Shown here in pieces: positions 15,836 through 24,903 of a stretch of 34,567 nt of DNA. The notes beneath the pieces were generated by a model that saw only the letters and a list, made by a program, of their open reading frames with translations, was not told where the DNA came from and searched no databases. The stretch comes from Shinella sp. GTDB lineage: Bacteria; Pseudomonadota; Alphaproteobacteria; Rhizobiales; Rhizobiaceae. Both the position numbers and the translations under genes were made by a program. The stretch is from assembly GCA_003248775.1 (NCBI GenBank), contig QFQX01000044.1, forward strand, positions 1 to 34,567, read 5' to 3'. Each line of letters opens with the position of its first letter. Position 1 is the first letter of the stretch.

Positions 15836-17094
15836 GTCTCTGCGATCGGCCGGCCTACGATCCGGTTCCGGCCGTCGCTCTTGGCCTGATAAAGCCGTTC
15901 GTCTGCCGATGACAGCAGGCCGTTGAAACTGCCGCCGTCCTCCGGGGCTGCGGCAATACCGAGACTGATGGTCACCGCCTCGCCTGTCGGATTGATGACC
16001 CGGTTGCGAATGGCCGTGCACAGACGATCCCCGAGCGTCATGGCATCCGCATAGCTCGTGCGCGGACACATCACCACGAATTCCTCGCCGCCAAAGCGGA
16101 AGAGATGGTCCTGAGACCTTACAGTGGACTGAAGACAGCCAGCGATCTCCTTCAACAATTCATCCCCACGCAGATGGCCGAAACGATCGTTGATCGACTT
16201 GAAATGGTCGACGTCGATAATCATCAGGCTCGCCGGCGCACCCGCCTTCAGCGACTCGCGCAGAAGACGCGGAGCCTCGATCTCCATGCGGCTACGATCG
16301 AACACCCCAGTCAGCACGTCGCGTCCCGTACGGGACAACAAGTCTTCGTAGCGTTCGCGGAAGGTCAGGTCACTGAAGACATCACGGATCGGACGCCTCG
16401 AATGCATGGCTCCACCGCCGCGCAGAAGCCAGTGATAGAGCGCAAACATTGCCGAATACAGGATGACCGACACCATCTTCGCGCGCCAGCCGCCCCAGAA
16501 AACGTCCAGAGGCGTGTCGAAGAGATAGTTGAGAAGCGCGAAGAAACCGATCTGGTCGAAGGTCAGAACCAGTGCGCCGGAAAGCCAGAACCTCACGACC
16601 GGAAGCCGCGGCATCAAACGCCCCAGCCGCTCGTATAGCAGGATAATGCCGAGCGAATCGAGATAGAGCAGCGCCGTGCCCCAAACCATCAGGACCCCCA
16701 TTTCCCGCAGGAAAGTCATGTCCGCGGCCTGCGCTGCCGTCGGCTCGACCGTCTGGTGCAACAGTAAGAGCTGCGCCATGGCGACCGTCACCAGATTACC
16801 CAGGAAGAGCCCGTAGATCGGCTGACGGACCGTGGATGCATCTTCCTTGATGTAGAGCATCAGGATCAGCATCAGCTTGCCGGCGAAGAAGACCGAAGAC
16901 CCCGGCGAAACGACGCCGAAGGGCAGCTCGACATAGAAGACCGCGGCAAGATAGGTCTCGACGAAGTGCATGACGCCGAGTGCTGTCAGGAACACTCCAA
17001 GGCCGATCCTGTGCCGGAAATGCAGGAGCGTCGTCATCAGGACGAAATAGAGCACCGCTTCGCTGACGAACAAGGCCAGGTTCCACGTCTGCAT
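15832..17094 (-). CDS. Membrane-bound diguanylate cyclase (multi-TM + GGDEF)
   Basis: A 420-residue c-di-GMP synthase. The first ~225 residues hold about seven hydrophobic helices, a membrane sensor I cannot name. After a short linker, the GGDEF domain (about 252-415) is complete: DVLTGVFDRSRM, DVDHFKSINDRFGH, the active loop GGEEF at 335-339, and the inhibitory I-site RSQD at 326-329, exactly five residues before it. So it should be active and feedback-inhibited. Start at 17094 is supported by GAGGGA 9 bases upstream; an in-frame ATG 33 bases earlier is possible. The gene lies 136 bases downstream of the Amt-GGDEF-EAL gene on the same strand, so they may be cotranscribed. Confidence 0.92.
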   Translation of the reverse strand: MQTWNLALFVSEAVLYFVLMTTLLHFRHRIGLGVFLTALGVMHFVETYLAAVFYVELPFGVVSPGSSVFFAGKLMLILMLYIKEDASTVRQPIYGLFLGNLVTVAMAQLLLLHQTVEPTAAQAADMTFLREMGVLMVWGTALLYLDSLGIILLYERLGRLMPRLPVVRFWLSGALVLTFDQIGFFALLNYLFDTPLDVFWGGWRAKMVSVILYSAMFALYHWLLRGGGAMHSRRPIRDVFSDLTFRERYEDLLSRTGRDVLTGVFDRSRMEIEAPRLLRESLKAGAPASLMIIDVDHFKSINDRFGHLRGDELLKEIAGCLQSTVRSQDHLFRFGGEEFVVMCPRTSYADAMTLGDRLCTAIRNRVINPTGEAVTISLGIAAAPEDGGSFNGLLSSADERLYQAKSDGRNRIVGRPIAET

Positions 17095-17229
17095 GCTCAA
17101 TGTCCCTCGGTTCCGGCGGCAGAGCACCGTCGTGCATTTGCCTTATCAGGCTTCGCCGTCATCCGAAAGGAGATGCCGACCTTATCCGGTAGACGGGCCG
17201 TCATCTCTTCGCGTTGCAGTATCCGGCCT

Positions 17230-20200
17230 TTAACGCGTCAAGGCGTGTTGGGTTGGGGGTGGTTTTGCCTCACCGTGCATTTCAGCAGAGAGACTGGCGA
17301 CCACCTCAACCGGCACGGTAAGCGCGATCTTGTCCAACGGCTGCGGCCTGCCGAGCAGATAGCCCTGCAATTCATCGCATCCGGATCTTGCCAGGAATTG
17401 CGCCTGTTCCAGTGTCTCGACACCCTCGGCCACCACCGTCATGCCAAGGCGTCCACCGAGATCGATGATCGAGTGTACGATCGCTTCGGCACTGGCCTCC
17501 TCCCCGAGATTGGAGACGAAACCGCGGTCGATCTTGATCGTATCGAAGGGGTAGCGGCTGAGGTAGGAGAGCGAGGAGTAACCGGTGCCGAAATCATCCA
17601 GCGCGATCTCGTAGCCGCTCGTCTTGAGTTCGTTCAGAATTTTCAGCGCACGCTTGTCGTCGTCGATCAGCACGCTCTCGGTGATCTCGAGTTCCAGCCG
17701 CTTCGTGTCGATGCCTGTCCTTCGAACGATCTCGTCGAGGCGACGGCGGAAATCGGTGTGGCGAAACTGGATCGGGCTGACATTGATGGAAAGCCTGCGG
17801 ACATTCTCCTCAAGAGAAAGCATGCGGCAAGCCTCGCGGATCGCCCACTCTCCCAGAGCAATGATCTTGCCGGAGGCTTCAGCAACCGGAATAAAATCCA
17901 CAGGACTGACGACGCCTCGCTCGGGATGGTGCCAGCGCAGCAGCGCCTCGTAGGATGTGACCTCGGCGGACACCACATCGACACGCGGCTGCAGGAATAG
18001 CTCGAATTCACCCCTGGCTATGCCTGCGTCGAGATCCGCTTCCAGGGCACGGCGCTTCTCGATCAACGCATTCATGCCCGACTTGAAGATCTGGAAGGTG
18101 TTCCGGCCGGAATTCTTGGCGTGGTAAAGCGCGACGTCCGCACGTCCCACCAGTTCCTCAACCGTCTCCGCATGATCGGGACACATGGCCGCGCCAATGC
18201 TGACGCCGCATTTGATCAGATCGCCGGTCCCTATCTCGAAGGGCTTGCGAAACGATTGCGTCAGCCGACCGCAGAAATCCTCCACCTGCGACTGGAAGTT
18301 GATGCGCGACAGGATAATGGCGAACTCGTCGCCGCCAAGCCGGGCGGCGACATCATGACGCCCCAATATGCGCTGCAGACGATCAGCCGTCTCGCGAATG
18401 ACCGTATCGCCGGCCGGGTGACCGTGAATGTCATTGATATCCTTGAAGTGATCGAGGTCGATCATCAATACGGCGCATCCGCCCAACCGTCGGATGTCAG
18501 CAACGCTTTCGGCAAGCTTCTGATGGAACAGCGCCCGATTCGGCAGGGACGTCAGCGGGTCATGCTGGGCAAGATAGCGGATCTGGTTCTCGACCCGCTT
18601 GCGCTCGCGAAGATCGACAAGGCAACCGATGCGCATGGACCTGCCGCGATAGATGATCTCGCGCCCCTTCGCCTCGACCGGGACAACCTCTCCGTCGTCA
18701 CGCAAGAGGTCGATCTCCTTGTCGAAGCCGCCTGCGACGCTTGTCATATCATCTATTTCGGATTGATCTGCTACGGCAAGGAAATTTCGGATCGGCCGGC
18801 CGATCAGTTCCGAAAGAGGAATGCCGATCAACTCGGCCAACTGGTCGTTGCCGTCGATGATGACCCCGTCGTGGTAAATGACGATGGCCTCGAAAGTGGC
18901 GTTGGCGAGCGCTGTGACACGCTCGGCCTCCTCATCATCACGCTTCAGCGAGCGTTCCTCCTCGCGCGCCTTCTCCTCGGTCTGGATATTGTCCATCAAC
19001 CGGTTGAACAGCGCGGTCAGCTTCTCGGCATCGTCGCCGGCCTCCACCGGTAGCCTGCGGCTCAGATCCGCCGTGCCGGACAGAAGATCCGACAAGGCCC
19101 GCTCCACATGACCGACGCCGAGCCGGCTGCCGTGTTCGGCTACGTTCAGTCCGATTTCCTCGACCTCGCCGGACACGCGGATACCAAGGGTCCTGTCGAG
19201 AATCTTGAAGAAGACCCAGCCAAGGCCGAACGTCCAGTAGAAATTCAGTGCGGAACCAAACGCCTGCACATAGAATTGCTCCAGGCGTCCGCCAGCCGGC
19301 AACCGATCAACGGGAGCCAGCAGCGCCAGAGCAAGTGTGCCGGCGACACCTGCAAAGCCGTGCACACCGATCGCGCCCACAGCGTCATCGATCTTCAGCT
19401 TGCGCTCCATGAAGTCATTGGCGAATATCGCCACCGACGCACCGAGAACTCCGACGATCAGCGCTCCGCCGGGCTGTAGAACCTGGCAGCCGGCGGTTAC
19501 GGCAACCAGCCCGCCCAGCATGCCGCAGAGCGACTTTTCCGGCAAAACCACCCGATCCTGCAGGTAGCCGAGTACATAACCGACGCAGCAGGCTATGCCG
19601 CCGGCGAGCACCGTATTGAGGATGATCGGCGCGACATCCGCATTGGCTGAGAGCGTCGATCCCCCGTTGAAGCCGATCCAGCCGAAAAACAGGATAAGAG
19701 CCCCCGTCGTCGATAGAACCGGACTATGGCCGGCAATCCTGACCGGCCTTCCGTGGCTGTCATAGCGCCCCTGTCGCGGGCCGATGACGACACAAGCGGC
19801 GAGCGATATCCAGCCACCCGTCGCATGAACCACAGTCGAACCGGCGAAATCGACGAAACCGAGATTGGCGAGGAAGGCTCCGGAATTCGGCCCCAACGCC
19901 GCCCCCCAGGCCCAGTGCACAAAGAGCGGATAGATCAGCGCCGAGAGGAAAATGGAGCCGAAGACATAGGCTGCGAGCTTCATCCGCTCGGCAACGGCAC
20001 CGGAGACGATGGTCGCGGCCGTGCCGCAGAACATCACCTGAAAGACAAAGAAGGCAGCTTCCCAGCTGTCGAGTTTCTGTAGAAAAAAGAGATCACTATC
20101 GATACCGATCGGCAACCAGTCGGAGGCACCGAAGGCGAACATGAAGCCGATGGCGGCAAAGGCGACAGCGCCGAAGACGAAATCCAGAAGGTTCTTCTGC

Positions 20201-20478
20201 GCAACGTTGATCGAATTCTTGGAGCGCACCATGCCTGCTTCAAGGAGAAGGAAGCCGACCTGCATCATCATGACCATGCCGGCAGCGACCATCAGCCATG
20301 CGAGGTCGGCTGCCGGAGAGGCCACTTCGCCTGCTGCCGATGAAGCAATGCCGTTAGCCGGTGCAGCAAGACTAGCGATCGCCAGCGCCACAAGCCGGAA
20401 ATACCGGCAAAAATTAAGCAAAAATCGCAAGGTGCGAACCGATTCAACGTGATATTGATCGGTCAATACAAGCGGCAA
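17230..20478 (-). CDS. Ammonium channel (Amt) fused to PAS-GGDEF-EAL
   Basis: A 1082-residue fusion. Residues ~55-435 are a full Amt/Rh channel: twin pore histidines H218 (FAGSTVVHAT) and H373 (GVHGFAG), D210, Phe gate F150 and F270, and W267. The Amt C-terminal tail (GLNVAEHG, 443-450), which meets GlnK in AmtB, leads into a coiled, HAMP-like linker (460-520), a PAS domain (~520-630), GGDEF (~635-800, motif 715-719 intact) and EAL (~805-1055). The EAL residues are all present: EALLRW 844-849, NVS, ELEITES, DDFGTGYSS 961-969, EGVE. The GGDEF lacks the RxxD I-site (GRHD). I infer an ammonium receptor setting c-di-GMP. No in-frame ATG precedes the channel: the start is TTG (20478, 20430 or 20421) with no clear ribosome-binding site. 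Confidence 0.93.
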   Translation of the reverse strand: MPLVLTDQYHVESVRTLRFLLNFCRYFRLVALAIASLAAPANGIASSAAGEVASPAADLAWLMVAAGMVMMMQVGFLLLEAGMVRSKNSINVAQKNLLDFVFGAVAFAAIGFMFAFGASDWLPIGIDSDLFFLQKLDSWEAAFFVFQVMFCGTAATIVSGAVAERMKLAAYVFGSIFLSALIYPLFVHWAWGAALGPNSGAFLANLGFVDFAGSTVVHATGGWISLAACVVIGPRQGRYDSHGRPVRIAGHSPVLSTTGALILFFGWIGFNGGSTLSANADVAPIILNTVLAGGIACCVGYVLGYLQDRVVLPEKSLCGMLGGLVAVTAGCQVLQPGGALIVGVLGASVAIFANDFMERKLKIDDAVGAIGVHGFAGVAGTLALALLAPVDRLPAGGRLEQFYVQAFGSALNFYWTFGLGWVFFKILDRTLGIRVSGEVEEIGLNVAEHGSRLGVGHVERALSDLLSGTADLSRRLPVEAGDDAEKLTALFNRLMDNIQTEEKAREEERSLKRDDEEAERVTALANATFEAIVIYHDGVIIDGNDQLAELIGIPLSELIGRPIRNFLAVADQSEIDDMTSVAGGFDKEIDLLRDDGEVVPVEAKGREIIYRGRSMRIGCLVDLRERKRVENQIRYLAQHDPLTSLPNRALFHQKLAESVADIRRLGGCAVLMIDLDHFKDINDIHGHPAGDTVIRETADRLQRILGRHDVAARLGGDEFAIILSRINFQSQVEDFCGRLTQSFRKPFEIGTGDLIKCGVSIGAAMCPDHAETVEELVGRADVALYHAKNSGRNTFQIFKSGMNALIEKRRALEADLDAGIARGEFELFLQPRVDVVSAEVTSYEALLRWHHPERGVVSPVDFIPVAEASGKIIALGEWAIREACRMLSLEENVRRLSINVSPIQFRHTDFRRRLDEIVRRTGIDTKRLELEITESVLIDDDKRALKILNELKTSGYEIALDDFGTGYSSLSYLSRYPFDTIKIDRGFVSNLGEEASAEAIVHSIIDLGGRLGMTVVAEGVETLEQAQFLARSGCDELQGYLLGRPQPLDKIALTVPVEVVASLSAEMHGEAKPPPTQHALTR

Positions 20479-20564
20479 TCATTTAAGATTGCGTGTTCGT
20501 GACAGGCGGTTTTTTGCGATGCGGAAAAACCGCGATGCGCTACGCGGTCGCAGATCGGCGTCCG

Positions 20565-20888
20565 TCAGACGTTGCGTGACTTCTCGCCATCGGAAAACAG
20601 CGACGCTCCGTTCTGATCGATGATCTGGCGCGCCTTGCGGAAGGTGCATTCGAGCGCGTCATCAAGCGACGTGAAGATGTCGGCGCGAATGAAGGTGCGC
20701 TCTAGCGCCTCGCCGTTTACCTGCTTTTCGATCTTTCCGGCCAGTCGATACTGACTGCCCTCGCGGATCGGCGCGGCGTGGATCAGGCAATCCTGATAGG
20801 CCTGAGGCTCGGCAGCCGGCGCGGAGGGTGCGGCTCCCTTGGAGCCACCGGTGAAAACGGAAAGGATGTTCGCAAGAAAGGAAGCCAT
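20565..20888 (-). CDS. HlyU-family protein
   Basis: A 107-residue protein whose C-terminal ~75 residues match the HlyU family: YQDCLIHAAPIREGSQYRLAG, ERTFIRADIFTSLDDAL and KARQIIDQNGASLF. The founding member in Vibrio regulates haemolysin genes, but rhizobial members are of unknown role and lack an obvious DNA-binding motif. The N-terminal 25 residues are a short hydrophobic/Ala-Pro segment (MASFLANILSVFTGGSKGA). It stands alone, with its 5' end facing the hydrolase gene. The 193-bp gap to that gene shows no clear signal. Confidence 0.85.
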   Translation of the reverse strand: MASFLANILSVFTGGSKGAAPSAPAAEPQAYQDCLIHAAPIREGSQYRLAGKIEKQVNGEALERTFIRADIFTSLDDALECTFRKARQIIDQNGASLFSDGEKSRNV

Positions 20889-21081
20889 GGCGATTGGCTA
20901 CCACATAGAGTGGCGAAGCAAAAGTCCCGAGGCAGCTTAAAGGCTGGAAATCGCAGAAGAGCCGTTCGTCCTGCAGTCAGAAGACGATGTGCCTCTCCCG
21001 CATAGGAACAGTCACGATCTTGTCTTTCCGACGTGACAGGCTACGCTCTCCAACCAACCGCGGAGCAGAGCCGGGCCGTCC

Positions 21082-22017
21082 ATGTCGAGCCCTTTCGCAC
21101 CGAGAGCCCGCCATCGCGCCGGGCCTTGTCCATATTTCGATCCGGCGACCATAGGGGCCGATCCGGATGAATATCTGGCTTTGTCCGAAGCCAGATATAC
21201 TGATATCAAGCCCCACGCATTCAAGCAGATCGTCCGGGCCGATCCAGCCCGCAAGACGCAAAGCCCCATCTCGATTGTCTACATCCACGGTTTTTCCGCA
21301 ACAGCGAGCGAGTTAAGTCCCCTGCCCGACCTCGTCGCGGCCTCGCTCGGCGCCAACCTCTTCTTTACCCGGCTAACCGGACATGGACGGTCGGGAGACG
21401 CGATGGCGGAAGCGAGCGTCAAAGCATGGATCGAGGACTTTGCCGAAGCGTTGGCAATCGGCGAGCGGCTCGGTGAGAAGGTCGTGGTGATGGCCTGCTC
21501 GACAGGCGCTTCACTGGCCACCTACGCGATGTCGCTGCCACGGTTTTCCGGTCGTGTCGCTGCCGCTGTCTTCCTGTCGCCGAACTTCGGGATCGCCAAT
21601 CGCGGCGCATTCCTTCTGACGTTTCCCTTCGCCCGCGGTATGGCGCATCTGATCCTTGGCACGCACATGAGTTTCAAACCGGCAAACGCCGCCCATGCAA
21701 CGCTTTGGACGACGACATATCCCGTGGAAGCCCTGCTGCCGATGGCACAACTCGTGAAACTCGCAGCCCGCTGCCCGGTGGAAACCATCGCAACACCTGC
21801 ATTTTTCATCCAGTCGCCATCGGACAGGATCGTTCGCTTCGCAAGGACCGCCGCCGTCGCAAACCGCTGGGGTGGTCCCCACCGGCTGCTCGACCCCGGC
21901 CCCGTCGGCGACCCTGAGCGACATGTCATCGCGGGCGACGCCCTGTCGCCCGACACGACGGCAGCGCTTGCCCGGGTGATCGTGGATTGGCTCGAAGAAC
22001 TGCCCGAACTCAGATGA
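21082..22017 (+). CDS. Alpha/beta hydrolase
   Basis: A 311-residue alpha/beta hydrolase. The oxyanion-loop region is VYIHGFSATASE (66-77), the nucleophile is S140 in ACSTGASLA, and the rest of the triad is probably the Asp in QSPSDRIVRF and the His in ERHVIAG. The substrate is unknown; lipase/esterase or acyltransferase activity is possible. No signal peptide, so likely cytoplasmic. The start lacks a convincing ribosome-binding site and could be slightly off. Its last 8 bases overlap the convergent ilvA gene. Confidence 0.88.
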   Translation: MSSPFAPRARHRAGPCPYFDPATIGADPDEYLALSEARYTDIKPHAFKQIVRADPARKTQSPISIVYIHGFSATASELSPLPDLVAASLGANLFFTRLTGHGRSGDAMAEASVKAWIEDFAEALAIGERLGEKVVVMACSTGASLATYAMSLPRFSGRVAAAVFLSPNFGIANRGAFLLTFPFARGMAHLILGTHMSFKPANAAHATLWTTTYPVEALLPMAQLVKLAARCPVETIATPAFFIQSPSDRIVRFARTAAVANRWGGPHRLLDPGPVGDPERHVIAGDALSPDTTAALARVIVDWLEELPELR

Positions 22018-23269
22018 TAAGGTTAGCGAGGATTTCGTTTTCGGTGATATCCTCGTAGCCGAGACCTGCCGTTTCGAACCGGCTCGCCAACTCGGCGAAG
22101 TTCTCCCGCCGGCTGGTCTCTATCCCGATCAGAATCGAGCCGAAATTGCGGGCGGATTTCTTCAGGTATTCGAAGCGGGCGATGTCGTCGTCCGGCCCCA
22201 GCAGATTGAGGAAATCGCGAAGCGCACCCGGGCGCTGCGGCAGGCGCAGGATGAAATATTTCTTCAACCCCGCATAGCGCATGGCGCGTTCCTTAACGTC
22301 GGGAAGGCGCTCGAAATCGAAATTGCCGCCTGAGACGACGGCAACGACCGTCTTGCCCTCGATCCGTTCGCGCGGAAGAAGATCCAGTGCGGAGATCGAC
22401 AGGGCGCCCGCGGGTTCCAGCACCACGCCCTCCACGTTGAGCATGTCGTTCATCGTCACGCAGATCGCGTTCTCCGGGACGATCATAACCTGCTCGGGCG
22501 AGTAATCCTTCAAGGCTTCGAAATTCAGGTCGCCGATCCGGGCAACGGCCGCGCCATCGACGAAATTGTCGACCTTCGGCAGCGTGACGATCTCGCCGGC
22601 CTCAAGGCTCTTTCTGAGGCTTGGCGCTCCGGCCGGCTCGCAAAAGAGGAAGGCATCCCGGCCAAGGCGATCGGCCAGATAGCCGGTGACGCCGGCCGAC
22701 AGCCCACCGCCGCCAACCGGCACGATAACCAGATCAGGCTTCACATCCTCGGGCAATTGTTCGGCGATCTCGGCTGCAACCGTCGCCTGCCCCTCGATGA
22801 TATCGTCATGGTCGAAAGGCGGCACCATATAGCCGCCGATCGCCTCGACATGTTCACGCGCTGCCGCATAGCACTGGTCGAAGATATCACCGAACAGGCG
22901 GATGGTGATGAATTCGCCACCGAACACACGAGTCTTGTCGATCTTCTGCTGCGGCGTGGTGACCGGCATGAAAACAATGCCCGGCACACCGAAGTGCCTG
23001 CAGACAAAGGCGAACCCCTGGGCGTGGTTACCTGCGGAGGCGCAGACGAAGGTCTTGCCCTCGGCACCGTCCGCCACGATCTTGCGCAGGAAGTTGAACG
23101 CGCCGCGGATCTTGTACGAGCGAACCGGCGTCAGATCCTCGCGTTTCAGATAAACATCTGCGCCGTAACGGGCGCTCAGATGTTCGTTGAACTGCAACGG
23201 CGTAGCCGGGAACAGGCCCCGCATGGCCTCCAGCGCTGCCTCGACGTCCTTGTGCGTCACTTTTTCCAT
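22010..23269 (-). CDS. ilvA: Threonine dehydratase (short, single regulatory domain)
   Basis: A 419-residue PLP enzyme converting threonine to 2-oxobutanoate, the first step to isoleucine. The PLP lysine is K53 in RSYKIRGAFNF, the ASAGNHAQG loop is at 77-85 and the phosphate loop GGGGLSAG at 186-193. The last ~95 residues (from KKYFILRLPQRPGALRDF) form one ACT-like regulatory domain, as in the short Corynebacterium-type enzyme rather than the two-domain E. coli form. In-frame codons run upstream to 24040 but cover trkH on the other strand, so 23269 is the sensible start. It is divergent from trkH with a 60-base gap and overlaps the hydrolase gene at its 3' end. Confidence 0.96.
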   Translation of the reverse strand: MEKVTHKDVEAALEAMRGLFPATPLQFNEHLSARYGADVYLKREDLTPVRSYKIRGAFNFLRKIVADGAEGKTFVCASAGNHAQGFAFVCRHFGVPGIVFMPVTTPQQKIDKTRVFGGEFITIRLFGDIFDQCYAAAREHVEAIGGYMVPPFDHDDIIEGQATVAAEIAEQLPEDVKPDLVIVPVGGGGLSAGVTGYLADRLGRDAFLFCEPAGAPSLRKSLEAGEIVTLPKVDNFVDGAAVARIGDLNFEALKDYSPEQVMIVPENAICVTMNDMLNVEGVVLEPAGALSISALDLLPRERIEGKTVVAVVSGGNFDFERLPDVKERAMRYAGLKKYFILRLPQRPGALRDFLNLLGPDDDIARFEYLKKSARNFGSILIGIETSRRENFAELASRFETAGLGYEDITENEILANLII

Positions 23270-23329
23270 CCGTTGAATTTTCGGGTCGGTCTCGCTATGG
23301 CATAGACAGGCGGCGGAGACAAAGCCTGT

Positions 23330-24817
23330 TTGCGCACGACCTCGAAAACCGGGTTCCCATCCTTGAACGCCAACTCCCTCCGAGCCGTTATCTATATCGC
23401 CTCCCTTTGCGGTCTCTATCTCTCGATCGCAATGCTGGTTCCGGCGATGGTCGATCTCTACTACGGCCACCCGGATTGGCGCGTCTTCACGACCTGCGCC
23501 TTCATGGTCGGGGGATTGTCGCTTCTTGCCGGGATGGCGACACGCGGAACGCCGCCGCCCTTCACCAAGAGACTGGGCTTCCTGCTGGTGAACGTGCTCT
23601 GGGCCGTATTCTCGCTGGCCGGCGCGATACCGTTCATGTTTTCCGAAGCTGATCTCAATTTTGCCCAGGCGCTGTTCGAATCCATCTCGGGTGTCACCAC
23701 CACGGGTTCGACGGTGATCGTCGGCCTTGATACGATGCCGCCGGGATTGCTGATGTGGCGCTCGCTGCTCGCCTGGCTCGGCGGCATCGGCATCGTGGCT
23801 CTCGGATTGTTCGTGCTCCCATTCCTGCGCGTCGGCGGCATGTCCTTCTTCAAGATGGAATCGTCCGACACCAGCGACAAGCCGTTCGCGCGTCTCGCCA
23901 CATTCACCCGCGCCTTCATCGCCATCTATGTCGGCATCACGATCGCCTGCGCGATTAGCTATGCGCTTGCCGGGATGAGCCGCTTCGACGCGATCAACCA
24001 TGCTCTCGCGACCGTCGCCACGGCAGGCTTTTCGACGCACGACTCATCGTTCGACTATTTCGACGGCAATGCGGTTTTGTGGGTTTCCACCTTCTTCATG
24101 ACGATATCGAGCCTACCGTTCTCCATCCTGATCGTGCTGGCGGTTCGTGGCCGGCTGGACGCGCTTCGCGATCCTCAGATCGGTGTTTTTCTCGGCTATC
24201 TCTGCGCCTTCTCAATATCGGCTGCGGTCTATAACCACCTGCGCAACGGTGAGCCTTTCCATGATGCGCTGACGCATGCCTTCTTCAACTTCTCCTCTAT
24301 CCTGTCCACGTCCGGCTTCTCCAGTCAGGACTATCTCGGATGGGGACCGTTCACCGTCATGGCCGCGTTTTTCGCCACCTTCATCGGTGGCTGCTCGGGA
24401 TCAACGGCCGGTGGCATCAAGGCCTACCGCTTCATCATCCTGTTCAACATCCTTGGCACAGGCCTGAAGAAGCTGATCTATCCGAATGCCGTTTATTCGG
24501 TGCGTTACGGCAATCAGACCGTCGATGCAGAGACACAGCGGACTGTCTTCCTGTTTTTCAGCGCCTACATTTTCCTCTGGGTAATTGGCAGCATGGTGAT
24601 GGCGCTCCTCGGCTACGACATGCTGACATCGACCTCCTCCGTCATCACGGCACTGTCCAATGTCGGCCCCGGCGTCAGCCCGCTGATCGGCCCAGTCGGC
24701 AACTTCTCGAGCTTCGCCGATCCCGAACTCTACCTGATGTCCATCCTGATGCTGCTCGGGCGTCTCGAAATTCTCACCGTGCTCGTGCTGCTGATGCCCA
24801 CCTTCTGGCGCAACTGA
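23330..24817 (+). CDS. trkH: TrkH-type potassium uptake channel subunit
   Basis: A 495-residue integral membrane protein, the K+ translocating subunit that works with cytoplasmic TrkA. Four pore-loop repeats are visible: SGVTTTGST, ATVATAGFST, ILSTSGFSS and ALSNVGPGV, each ending a membrane hairpin as in TrkH/KtrB. An intramembrane SGSTAGGIKAYR region (Trk superfamily hallmark) is near residue 355. The reading frame begins with TTG at 23330 (GGAG about 13 bases upstream); a second TTG at 23363 gives an N terminus (LNANSLRAV) that matches rhizobial relatives better, so the start is unsettled. No trkA in the window. Confidence 0.95.
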   Translation: MRTTSKTGFPSLNANSLRAVIYIASLCGLYLSIAMLVPAMVDLYYGHPDWRVFTTCAFMVGGLSLLAGMATRGTPPPFTKRLGFLLVNVLWAVFSLAGAIPFMFSEADLNFAQALFESISGVTTTGSTVIVGLDTMPPGLLMWRSLLAWLGGIGIVALGLFVLPFLRVGGMSFFKMESSDTSDKPFARLATFTRAFIAIYVGITIACAISYALAGMSRFDAINHALATVATAGFSTHDSSFDYFDGNAVLWVSTFFMTISSLPFSILIVLAVRGRLDALRDPQIGVFLGYLCAFSISAAVYNHLRNGEPFHDALTHAFFNFSSILSTSGFSSQDYLGWGPFTVMAAFFATFIGGCSGSTAGGIKAYRFIILFNILGTGLKKLIYPNAVYSVRYGNQTVDAETQRTVFLFFSAYIFLWVIGSMVMALLGYDMLTSTSSVITALSNVGPGVSPLIGPVGNFSSFADPELYLMSILMLLGRLEILTVLVLLMPTFWRN

Positions 24818-24903
24818 CGAAAGTGTCAGCCTTGCCGGCTTGACGTCGCGCCGCTTTCTCCCAGACTTAGCGCGGGTGACTCGCAGGTGGGAAAATCGTG
24901 CAC

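Noticed and set aside
23270..24040. N-terminal extension of the threonine dehydratase frame by 257 codons
   Set aside because: It is antisense to trkH and its composition is charged and low in hydrophobic pattern; the enzyme domain starts at 23269.
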